Source of the DNA: Thermophagus sp052400625
GTDB lineage: Bacteria; Bacteroidota; Bacteroidia; Bacteroidales; Marinilabiliaceae
Strand: one strand, 5' to 3'
DNA: 64,000 bases
Assembly (NCBI GenBank): GCA_052400625.1
Contig: JBQTGH010000001.1
Shown here: positions 54,783-61,883 of the stretch, piece by piece
Position numbering within the stretch: position 1 is the stretch's first letter
Layout: each line of letters opens with the position of its first letter
The notes under the pieces: model-generated
What the model was told of the DNA's origin: nothing
Database searches by the model: none
Seen by the model: only the letters and a program-made list of their open reading frames with translations
Position numbers and translations under genes: made by a program

Positions 54783-55720
54783 TCCAGGAACGTATTACGA
54801 TAGGATACTTTTTGCCCCATTGCTCTTCTAAGTTTATCAGTTCTGTTTCTGCTTCAGATTTATTGACTGCACGATATACTTTTTTCAAGTCTTTCATAAA
54901 GGATTTTTGGTCTTTTGACGCTACATATTTCAAGGAATTGCGAATTTGGTGAATGATACATTTTTGTATCTCTGTTTCAGGAAAAACGCTCAATATTGCT
55001 TCTGAAAAACCATTTAATTTATCGGTGCAGGCAATTAGTATATCTTTTACACCACGATTTTTCAAATCAGTTAATACAGATAACCAAAACTTTGCACCTT
55101 CACTTTCGGATATATACATGCCAATCAGGCTCTTCTTGCCCTCTTTATTGATGGCTAAAATATTATATACTGCCCGACTAACAACCCGTCCTTCACCATT
55201 TACCTTGTAGCCAGACGATGGGATAAACATCGTCTAAGGGGCGATTTTGCCACTCTTTTACTTGTGGTATTATCCTGTCTGTTATTTCACTTAATACTGT
55301 GGGTGATACTTCTGTATCGTACATTTCTGCAATATGGGAGGATATGTCCCTTAAACTCATTCCTTTTCCATATTGCCCTATGATTTTCGGTGCCAAACTA
55401 TCAGCAAGAACGCGTTGCCGTTTTTTGACAATCTCCGGTTCGAATCTGCTATGTCGATCTTGTGGGGTTTCTATAGAAATAGTGCCAGAGCCGGTCTTTA
55501 TTTTTTTGGTGCCTTTTCCATTGCGCTTGTTACCCAAAGAACGCTCTTCTTCCGACAAATGATTTTCCATCTCGGCCGAAAGAGCGCTTTCCAGAAATTC
55601 CTTTATGATGGGCGCAAAAACGCCACCTTCGCCTGTAAGTGATTTTCCACTACGCAATTGTTCTAAAGCCAAGTCGCGCAGAGCGCGATACTCGGGTGTT
55701 TCTTTTTTCTTGTCTGTCAT
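54783..55720 (-). pseudogene. IS256-family (mutator-type) transposase, frameshifted and truncated
   Basis: Two frames together give a transposase of the mutator family. The N-terminal part (55193-55720, from the ATG at 55720) reads LRSGKSLTGEGGVFAPIIKE, AEMENHLSEEERSLGNKRNG and MSLRDISSHIAEMYDTEVSP, up to DDVYPIVWL, then is out of frame. The second part (about 54783-55230) continues with YKVNGEGRVVSRAVYNILAI, GAKFWLSVLTDLKNRGVKDI and CIIHQIRNSLKYVASKDQKS. About 14 bases, including the codon for the first catalytic Asp, seem deleted between them. The C-terminal third with the catalytic Glu is absent. It cannot be active. Confidence 0.85.
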
Positions 55721-55774
55721 AAACTGCAATATTAAGATTGATTAGTTTATGGACAGAGTTTATTTTACACTCTC
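54783..55774 (-). mobile_element. Truncated IS256-family insertion sequence
   Basis: One terminal inverted repeat is recognisable at the right edge (minus strand GAGAGTGTAAAATAAACTC, ending at 55774). The other end is missing: at about 54783 the transposase reading passes into a broken regulator gene. The inner transposase is frameshifted. The element abuts the phage-like gene at 55778. Confidence 0.75.
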
Positions 55775-55777
55775 AAA

Positions 55778-56323
55778 ATGGAAGCCTGGACAGATTTATA
55801 CAAAGAGTTGGCAGAGGTAATTAAAACTAAAACTCCCGAAATTGAGTGGATTGATTTATGGCTCGAGCAGGTTTCTTTCCTCACGGATGAGCTGCCATTC
55901 CAAAGCCCGGCAGTTTTTATATCCTTCAACACCATGTCATGTAATGACAAAGGCCAACTAATACAGAACTGCGAAACGCAAATAGAATTTTATCTATTCT
56001 TTGAGACGTCCTCTGATACCTACGTTGGATCATATAATCAGGATAGCGCGATCAACTTTCTCAGGATACTTACCAAACTACACACTGCATTCCACGGCCT
56101 CTGTGGTAACAATTTTAATACAATGAGACGGGTGGATATGCGCCGGGAGGAAAGCGGAGACGCTGGTAATCTTTACCGCATTTCGTTCGCCTCTGTTCTT
56201 GAAGATGCCAGTGCTCAGGCTGAATATGACCAACAGTCAGTTAATGAAGTGGATTTGAGTAAAGGCCCAATCACACGGTCTGACACCACAGATGGTGAGC
56301 CGCTTTATGACATCAGGATGTAG
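55778..56323 (+). CDS. Phage-tail-like hypothetical protein
   Basis: I recognise this only loosely as a Bacteroidota prophage structural protein, of the size and style of tail-completion or minor tail proteins. The 181 residues start MEAWTDLYKELAEVIKTKTP; a strand-helix pattern with PFQSPAVFISFNTMSCNDKG, TQIEFYLFFETSSDTYVGSY and FLRILTKLHTAFHG follows. The C-terminal end is polar (LSKGPITRSDTTDGEPLYDI). The ATG lies three bases after the IS256 end, so the element took away the natural upstream region and possibly the promoter. Its own prophage context is otherwise lost except for the small convergent gene at 56313. Confidence 0.55.
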   Translation: MEAWTDLYKELAEVIKTKTPEIEWIDLWLEQVSFLTDELPFQSPAVFISFNTMSCNDKGQLIQNCETQIEFYLFFETSSDTYVGSYNQDSAINFLRILTKLHTAFHGLCGNNFNTMRRVDMRREESGDAGNLYRISFASVLEDASAQAEYDQQSVNEVDLSKGPITRSDTTDGEPLYDIRM

Positions 56324-56537
56324 GTTGCTTTGATTTACTAAGGAGCTGGTTGTAATACTCGTAGTTGATTTTATCGTAGAATATCAGAGAGTAGATATAG
56401 TCCTGGTCTAAGAAAAAATATTCCTCTTCAAGTTCCTTTAAAACGTCATCAATGCGATTGCGCTTCACACCGTAGAGCTCATAAAATTTATGAACCAGGC
56501 GTCGGTTTCGTTTATTGATTCTATCAGATTTGCGCAT
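56313..56537 (-). CDS. Small basic protein typical of Bacteroidota prophages
   Basis: A 74-residue protein (ATG at 56537: MRKSDRINKRNRRLVHKFYE) with an aromatic C-terminal half (YFFLDQDYIYSLIFYDKINY, YYNQLL). I recall similar small proteins in Bacteroidota prophages, with a helix-turn-helix-like layout, but no function. A start at 56579 would add fourteen hydrophobic residues. It overlaps the phage-like gene by 11 bases tail to tail. Confidence 0.5.
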   Translation of the reverse strand: MRKSDRINKRNRRLVHKFYELYGVKRNRIDDVLKELEEEYFFLDQDYIYSLIFYDKINYEYYNQLLSKSKQPTS

Positions 56538-56690
56538 CAGGAATAATGGCTTTGATACAAAAATAGAAAACAAATCCATCAGCCCCAGAAAAAAAATTGT
56601 AACCTAAATTGTACCTTTCAATATTTTTTCTTTCTCAAATATCAAAAAAGCGCAAAACAGAATGAACTGCTTCGTGCTTTTTTATATCCT

Positions 56691-56721
56691 TTTGAATCCC
56701 ACGTTAAATCTATTATCTTTG
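56691..56721 (+). promoter_or_regulatory. Full-consensus primary promoter with no gene downstream
   Basis: TTTG at 56691-56694, a 19-base spacer and TATCTTTG at 56714-56721: a complete Bacteroidota -33/-7 promoter. Downstream to the terminator at 56966 there is no protein gene larger than 13 codons. Confidence 0.55.
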
Positions 56722-56727
56722 TTCTAC

Positions 56728-57000
56728 TCTTTTCTCTTAAACGGGCTTAAATCAAATTCAATGCTTATTAAATGTATATTCAATCATCAGCACGGTTTGT
56801 AGAGGCTTGTTTTGTCCTTAAAACTTAATCAATCCTTTACAATTCAAACCTTTACACATGTTTTCATGGTAACCTATTTCTTTCATCATTCTTAATCCCC
56901 CTTACAAAAACTATAAAATTTTAGTCATCCTTCACCCCATTAAGGGTAAAATAGGCCTGAACTGAAAAAACCATCCCAATACGGTATTGGAATGGTTTTT
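56728..57000 (+). ncRNA. Candidate small RNA of about 270 nt
   Basis: It is bounded by the consensus promoter at 56691-56721 and a strong hairpin terminator at 56966-57000. The only short frame (MLIKCIFNHQHGL) looks accidental. The primary sequence matches no RNA I know, and no conserved domain of 6S or tmRNA was identified. Confidence 0.35.
56966..57000. terminator. Strong hairpin, usable in both directions
   Basis: AAAAACCATCCCAATAC pairs with ATTGGAATGGTTTTT with one mismatch; A and T runs flank both sides. It can end the candidate RNA on the plus strand and the 17-codon frame on the minus strand. Confidence 0.75.
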
Positions 57001-57007
57001 AATGATT

Positions 57008-57061
57008 TTAATCTCTAATAAGCAATAAATATTCGTCAATGAGTATGGATTCCCTTTTCAT
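57008..57061 (-). CDS. Tiny open frame (17 aa) directly after repeat copy E
   Basis: The ATG at the end of repeat copy E begins MKRESILIDEYLLLIRD, followed by a stop and eight bases later by the terminator hairpin. It occupies the position in which real genes start after copies C, F, G and H. It could be a short peptide gene, or the remnant of one removed by deletion. No similarity recognised. Confidence 0.3.
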   Translation of the reverse strand: MKRESILIDEYLLLIRD

Positions 57062-57163
57062 CCGTATAAAAACTGGTTAATCCATTGGTCTGATGGAACT
57101 CGCATGACTCAGGGGTTATACCTACTCTTTTGCGTCATTTTCACATTGTCATGCTCGTTTCAT
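57059..57163 (-). repeat. Dispersed hairpin repeat, copy E (105 bp)
   Basis: Minus strand: ATGAAACGAGCATGAC on the left, GTCATGCGAGTTCCAT on the right, the GACCAATG box and TTTTTATACGGATG at the end. The inner stem GCATGAC/GTCATGC differs from GCATGGC/GCCATGC of copy H by a compensatory change. Confidence 0.85.
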
Positions 57164-57258
57164 TTTTCAAAAACCCCCACCTCCCGGGGCGTGCAACAAA
57201 ACAATAACACAACCAATCGATGGCCAGAGAACTCAACGTCCCAATCGCCCTCCTATCT

Positions 57259-57846
57259 TTAGTTTTTCTTTTGGCGTCTAAAACTTAATCCAAGGGTAAC
57301 TTCCAACCAGCTAGACCTTATATTATCGGCATCGTCACTATTTGAATGCAAATTGTAATGATATCTGCCTTCCACAGAAACCCGCATTTTCCCAACCATT
57401 AATCCATAGTCCAAACCTCCTGCAAGGCCAAAAAGACTGCTGCGATCAAATACGACATCAACATCTTGATCCGTGATCAGTTGTAAATACGAGCCAATAT
57501 TTAAAGCAATATCATTTCTCTTATTTAACGGAAATCGGAAACGGGACATAAAAGGGATGTGAATGAAACTGTAATTATATTCCAGCTCCTCAGAGGTAAA
57601 AGACTGACTGCTATAATTCACTTCGGCCAAAAGCCCCGCATTCTTTGTCTGCATATGGAGAAACCTAACCCCTACTCCGGGCCCCTTAAAACCGCTTCCT
57701 TCATCATCAATGGAAATAAACGCGGTAGATAATACAGTAGAAGCCTTTATGCCAACTTCATAGAACGGACTGAAAGGATCTTGGCCCAATGCTTCATGCA
57801 AAGTAGGAACTCCAATCAACAATAGAATGATGAATGTTTTTTTCAT
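57259..57846 (-). CDS. Outer-membrane beta-barrel protein, PorT-like
   Basis: A small eight-to-ten-strand barrel of 195 residues, with a signal peptide (MKKTFIILLLIGVPTLHEALG). Alternating strands such as GVRFLHMQTKNAGLLAEVNY, FIHIPFMSRFRFPL, VGKMRVSVEGRYHYNLHS and WLEVTLGLSFRRQKKN fit outer-membrane barrel domains of the PorT/OMP_b-brl type. Function unknown. The start is the ATG at 57846, which is also the last ATG of repeat copy F; an upstream in-frame ATG at 57870 would put repeat sequence into the protein. It precedes no other gene in an operon. Confidence 0.82.
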   Translation of the reverse strand: MKKTFIILLLIGVPTLHEALGQDPFSPFYEVGIKASTVLSTAFISIDDEGSGFKGPGVGVRFLHMQTKNAGLLAEVNYSSQSFTSEELEYNYSFIHIPFMSRFRFPLNKRNDIALNIGSYLQLITDQDVDVVFDRSSLFGLAGGLDYGLMVGKMRVSVEGRYHYNLHSNSDDADNIRSSWLEVTLGLSFRRQKKN

Positions 57847-57956
57847 TCGTATAAAATTAATTTTACTCATTGGCCGGATGAGACTGGCACGACAGGTCCA
57901 TATAGCCGTTTCCCCTAAGATAGAAAAAACCTCTCATAAACTGGCACCGTGCTCAT
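57844..57956 (-). repeat. Dispersed hairpin repeat, copy F (divergent, 113 bp)
   Basis: The tail is well conserved (GGCCAATGAG box and TTTTATACGAATG, whose ATG starts the barrel protein), but the arms have changed: left ATGAGCACGGTGCC, right GTGCCAGTCTCAT. ATGAG still pairs with CTCAT and GGTGC with GTGCC, so pairing is kept although sequence is not. Confidence 0.65.
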
Positions 57957-58064
57957 CATTGACCCTAATTCATACATTTTTATGGGCAAAGAAGCAATTG
58001 AAACGAATCCCGAATTAAAAGGTCGAGATTATCCGACCTGAATAACCTTTATGCGAATAAAGTA

Positions 58065-59852
58065 TTAATCCAGTTTTAATACATTAATAAAGGCTTTTTG
58101 AGGCACTTCTACATTACCCACCTGTTTCATTCTTTTTTTCCCTTTTTTCTGCTTTTCCAGCAGTTTTCTTTTTCGGGAGATATCCCCACCGTAACATTTG
58201 GCCGTAACATCTTTTCGCACCGCTTTAACCGTCTCGCGGGCAATTATTTTGGCTCCGATAGCGGCCTGAATGGCCACATCAAACTGCTGACGGGGAATCA
58301 ATTCTTTCAGTTTTTCACACATCCTTCGTCCAAGAGGATAGGCATTATCAAAGTAAGTAAGTGTTGATAGGGCATCGACCGGATCTCCGTTTAAAAGAAT
58401 ATCCAGGCGCACCAACTTCGAAGGTCGATATCCTGTTGTGTAATAATCAAAGGATGCATACCCTTTTGAAATACTCTTCAGCTTATCGTAAAAATCAAAC
58501 ACAATCTCTGCCAGAGGCATATCAAAACTCAGTTCCACTCTGTCGGAAGTGAGATAATGTTGATTAATCAGCTCCCCTCTTTTGCTCAGACACAACGTCA
58601 TGATGGGCCCAATAAAATCGGACCGGGAAATAATTTGTGCTCTGATAAAAGGTTCTTCCACATGGTCTATGACCGTGGGTTCGGGCAGTCCGGAAGGGTT
58701 ATGAACTTCCAACACATCACCCTGTTTGGTATAAACCATATACGGCACATTAGGAACCGTTGTAATCACATCCATATTGAATTCGCGATCCAGACGTTCC
58801 TGAACGATTTCCATATGCAGCATTCCCAGAAAACCACAACGAAATCCAAAGCCCAGCGCTACGGAAGATTCCGGCTGGAAGGTCAGAGAGGCATCATTGA
58901 GCTGCAACTTTTCTATAGCCGCACGCAGATCTTCATAATCCTCCGTATCGATGGGATAAACACCGGCAAAGACCATGGGCTTCACCTCCTCAAAACCGGA
59001 GATCGCCTTGGAACAAGGACGATTCACATGCGTGATGGTATCTCCCACCCTGACTTCTTTACTGGTTTTGATACCCGAAATGATATACCCCACATCGCCG
59101 GTACTCAACTCATTTCTCGATACCATGGCCAACTTCAAAACACCAATCTCATCGGCTTCATACTCCTTGCCGGTATTGAAAAACTTAACTTTATCGCCCT
59201 TTCGAATCTTACCATTCACGACCTTAAAATAGGCAATGATGCCCCGAAAACTATTAAATACCGAATCGAATATCAAAGCTTGTAAGGGGGCTTCGGGATC
59301 TCCTTTGGGGGCAGGAATGCGTTCTACAATGGCATTCAAAATATCCTCGGCACCCATACCGGTTTTACCACTGGCCCTGATGATTTCAGACCGATCGCAG
59401 CCAATAAGCTCAATAATCTGATCCTCCACCTCTTCCGGCATGGCACTCTCCATATCCATTTTATTTAGCACCGGAATAATGGTCAAATCATGATCAACAG
59501 CCAGATAAAGATTACTGATTGTCTGTGCCTGAATCCCTTGCGTTGCATCCACAATAAGCAATGCGCCTTCACAGGAAGCAATGGACCGCGACACTTCATA
59601 AGAAAAATCAACGTGACCGGGCGTGTCTATTAAGTTTAATGTATAAACCTCATCATCTTTAGGATATTGCATCTGAATGGCATGGCTTTTTATGGTGATA
59701 CCCCGCTCCCGCTCCAAATCCATGTTATCCAGGGTCTGTTCCAGCAATTCACGATCGGACACCGTATTGGTGCGCTCCAACAATCGATCGGCCAAAGTAC
59801 TCTTTCCATGATCAATATGGGCAATGATGCAAAAGTTCCTTATGTTTTTCAT
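58065..59852 (-). CDS. lepA: Elongation factor 4
   Basis: A ribosome-binding GTPase that remodels stalled or mis-translocated ribosomes. The 595-residue protein has G1 AHIDHGKST (residues 10-18), G2 region with RERGITIKSHAI, G3 DTPGH, G4 NKMD, then domains II-V and the LepA-specific C-terminal part with KCYGGDISRKRKLLEKQKKG. The start ATG at 59852 is also the end of repeat copy G. A -7 box lies at 60054-60061, so the leader is about 195 bases and contains a hairpin and the repeat. Prophage genes flank it on its upstream side. Confidence 0.98.
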   Translation of the reverse strand: MKNIRNFCIIAHIDHGKSTLADRLLERTNTVSDRELLEQTLDNMDLERERGITIKSHAIQMQYPKDDEVYTLNLIDTPGHVDFSYEVSRSIASCEGALLIVDATQGIQAQTISNLYLAVDHDLTIIPVLNKMDMESAMPEEVEDQIIELIGCDRSEIIRASGKTGMGAEDILNAIVERIPAPKGDPEAPLQALIFDSVFNSFRGIIAYFKVVNGKIRKGDKVKFFNTGKEYEADEIGVLKLAMVSRNELSTGDVGYIISGIKTSKEVRVGDTITHVNRPCSKAISGFEEVKPMVFAGVYPIDTEDYEDLRAAIEKLQLNDASLTFQPESSVALGFGFRCGFLGMLHMEIVQERLDREFNMDVITTVPNVPYMVYTKQGDVLEVHNPSGLPEPTVIDHVEEPFIRAQIISRSDFIGPIMTLCLSKRGELINQHYLTSDRVELSFDMPLAEIVFDFYDKLKSISKGYASFDYYTTGYRPSKLVRLDILLNGDPVDALSTLTYFDNAYPLGRRMCEKLKELIPRQQFDVAIQAAIGAKIIARETVKAVRKDVTAKCYGGDISRKRKLLEKQKKGKKRMKQVGNVEVPQKAFINVLKLD

Positions 59853-59966
59853 TCGTAAAAATATTATCTAAGTTATTGGTCGAATGAAACTCGCACAACT
59901 GATTTCCAACATATTTTTGTTTCCGAAATATCCGAACCAAAACCTTTTAGTTATGCTCGTTTCCCT
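59850..59966 (-). repeat. Dispersed hairpin repeat, copy G (about 117 bp), in the lepA leader
   Basis: Minus strand: GGGAAACGAGCATAACT on the left, AGTTGTGCGAGTTTCAT on the right, GACCAATAAC box, and TTTTTACGAATG with the lepA ATG. The inner stem GCATAACT/AGTTGTGC pairs over eight positions with one G-T, although its sequence differs from other copies. Confidence 0.8.
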
Positions 59967-60025
59967 CTTTCTCATTTTTTTAGGCGATTGTCTCTTCCCA
60001 CAAATCTTTTTTGCGGAATAAATAT

Positions 60026-60061
60026 CCCGGATATTGCATTTCCTATCCGGGCACAAAGATA
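60026..60061 (-). promoter_or_regulatory. Probable lepA promoter and 5' stem-loop
   Basis: The minus strand has TATCTTTG (60061-60054), a full -7 box, followed directly by an 8-bp perfect hairpin CCCGGATA/TATCCGGG (60026-60033 with 60044-60051) that would form the 5' end of the lepA leader. The wider gap 59853-60402 holds no gene I can support. Confidence 0.5.
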
Positions 60062-60318
60062 TTTAAATAATGTATTATAGCATTCTACATCCCCATCTCA
60101 ATTAGTTTATATATGATCAAATTTAGGATAGCATGAATTCCTTCGGGATGTACATCCGAATTTATTCCTTACAAAAGCAAGAAGAAAAAACATTTTCAAA
60201 ATTTTTCTTGGGACGCTTATAATCCCCAAATCGAAATGTACACAATTTAAAAACGAATTGTGCAGAAAAAAACACATCACAAAAGTGGTTAAAAAAATTG
60301 GTATAACAATAAGACAAT

Positions 60319-60359
60319 TAAGCTGCCATACGCTGTGCTATACAGTATACGGCAGCTTA
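60319..60359 (-). terminator. Hairpin after the prophage small genes
   Basis: TAAGCTGCC pairs with GGCAGCTTA, with a further ATAC/GTAT inner stem. It lies 44 bases beyond the stop of the 60-residue prophage protein; the T run is weak. Confidence 0.5.
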
Positions 60360-60402
60360 TTATCGAAACATCGTTGAAATAACATTAAAATATCATTTAA
60401 AC

Positions 60403-60585
60403 CTACTTGCTACGGGGTTTTGCAGTCTGTTTTTCTTCGCCTTCATTTACATTAACCTGAACGGCCGTTTCATCAATTTTTCTCATAACACCTGCCACCT
60501 GCCTGTATGGCAAAGAGGACAGCATATTTATAACATCGTTCAACACTTCTATTGGAAGGGCTACTTTTACATTCTGTTTTTCCAT
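60403..60585 (-). CDS. Small prophage protein, 60 aa
   Basis: No family recognised. The 60 residues contain a helical middle (VLNDVINMLSSLPYRQVAGV) and a charged C-terminus (NEGEEKQTAKPRSK), and are mostly polar with no membrane helix. It is the last gene of the prophage tail cluster in transcription order, followed by a hairpin. Small genes at this place in Bacteroidota prophages are often accessory or lysis-related; nothing here shows which. Confidence 0.55.
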   Translation of the reverse strand: MEKQNVKVALPIEVLNDVINMLSSLPYRQVAGVMRKIDETAVQVNVNEGEEKQTAKPRSK

Positions 60586-60605
60586 TTCAATGGGTTTTTT
60601 AAAGG

Positions 60606-60758
60606 TTAAAAAATAACGATAGCTAATAAAGCTAATAAGCTCACAACGGCCACAATTCCTATATTAATTACAGTCTTTTTGTAGGAATTGGTGTCATTAC
60701 TTTCTTTTACACCAGTATAACCAGTGTTTGCGTCTGAATTGTCTTTTCTTCTGTTCAT
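60606..60758 (-). CDS. Small membrane protein of the prophage, 50 aa
   Basis: A 50-residue frame that begins MNRRKDNSDANTGYTGVKES and ends with one membrane helix (NIGIVAVVSLLALLAIVIF). A polar, charged N-terminus and a single C-terminal helix suggest a tail-anchored or holin-accessory protein. It lies 18 bases after the appendage gene and 20 before the next small gene, in the same direction, so it is probably translated in the prophage operon. Function unknown. Confidence 0.55.
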   Translation of the reverse strand: MNRRKDNSDANTGYTGVKESNDTNSYKKTVINIGIVAVVSLLALLAIVIF

Positions 60759-60776
60759 AATTGTATATTTAAAAGG

Positions 60777-61877
60777 TTATTGAATGGTTACTCCATAACT
60801 TATATCTATACCAGTCTTTGTATATGGTGAATAAGGTGCATTAAACACACTAAAATATGTATCTTTAATTAAAAGTGATAGATGTGCTCCTGTGTTATTA
60901 TAAGGCTCCTTAGGGAATGAAGCAGTCATATTTATTGGTGTTGGTAAATCTGTTCTTATTTCGAATTGTTGTGAATCTGTCCAGCCTAATTGACCCATAC
61001 TATCCTTAGGTGTCATTTCAATAGTAACAACAGCTGTTATTGCATTATTTCCATCCAATCCTTGTCTTACTCCATCAATTTCATAAGCAAGCGTTGCTGA
61101 ACCAAATAAAAAGGCTGTATAATTTGAGGAAGATGCCGAAGCACTAAGTACTTCAAAATAAATATAACATTTTATGCTGGGTTTATGAGGAACAGTCAAA
61201 GGGAATACATACCCATCATTATCGTTGTTCCCTATTACATCTTCTCCAAGTTCTGTATCTTGCATTTTTTTATCATATATATACATTCCTGACAATGGTT
61301 TTATTCTTACATATACAGTATCACCAGGTTCTAATGGTGTACTTACATTATCAGGCGGATAATCACAAGGTATAGTTATTGTTTCAGAAAAACTATCTCC
61401 ATAATCTTCTGAATCGCACTCAATAGATTCTTCTATTACAGCGTAACCTCCTTTGTGAAAATCGCTTGTTCGTTTAAATTCTACTCGATACAATGGTTTT
61501 TCATCTCTTTCGATACTCCAAGAAGGGAAATATCTTTGTTTGATTTTAAATTTAATACCATCGTACCACCCCATAGGGCCAGTTAAATCTGGCATAAAAT
61601 AATCATCTGGATTGTCTGGGTCTGGTCCTGGTATTTTACCTTGCGTTACACCCACAAGAGCATAAGCCCTCCAATCGTGTATATATCCTCTGTAATCACC
61701 AATCTTATATGGTTCAGCTGGTTGAACTCCCCACTCATTACCAACTATATTATCCCTTTTTCTAAATCCCCACCAATTATTTTTTGATGAACGGGCTAAC
61801 TCACTTATCTTATTAGTATCCTCTCCAAGTATATTCCTTACTTGTGATACTGTTATATTATTCTCTGGTAATGCCAT
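60777..61877 (-). CDS. Prophage tail-appendage-like protein
   Basis: A 366-residue protein from ATG 61877 (MALPENNITVSQVRNILGED); a TTG six bases earlier directly follows the fibre gene stop. The first 100 residues (ISELARSSKNNWWGFRKRDN, WRAYALVGVTQGKIPGPDPD) resemble Bacteroidota phage structural proteins with an N-terminal attachment part. The remainder is strand-rich and could be an adhesin or carbohydrate-binding region. No enzyme motif seen. It follows the tail-fibre gene without a gap, fitting a distal receptor-binding or decoration protein. Confidence 0.6.
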   Translation of the reverse strand: MALPENNITVSQVRNILGEDTNKISELARSSKNNWWGFRKRDNIVGNEWGVQPAEPYKIGDYRGYIHDWRAYALVGVTQGKIPGPDPDNPDDYFMPDLTGPMGWYDGIKFKIKQRYFPSWSIERDEKPLYRVEFKRTSDFHKGGYAVIEESIECDSEDYGDSFSETITIPCDYPPDNVSTPLEPGDTVYVRIKPLSGMYIYDKKMQDTELGEDVIGNNDNDGYVFPLTVPHKPSIKCYIYFEVLSASASSSNYTAFLFGSATLAYEIDGVRQGLDGNNAITAVVTIEMTPKDSMGQLGWTDSQQFEIRTDLPTPINMTASFPKEPYNNTGAHLSLLIKDTYFSVFNAPYSPYTKTGIDISYGVTIQ

Positions 61878-61883
61878 AATCAA

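Noticed and set aside
57059..59966. Classification of the repeat as a kink-turn riboswitch
   Set aside because: The tandem G-A pairs lack the three-base bulge of a kink-turn, and genes after the copies share no pathway.
59868..60056. 62-codon frame upstream of lepA
   Set aside because: It covers repeat copy G and runs over its hairpin; the product is low-complexity and would not be expected in a leader.
60319..60359. Prophage attachment site or tmRNA-like structure
   Set aside because: The stem is short and simple and no matching direct repeat was found inside the window.
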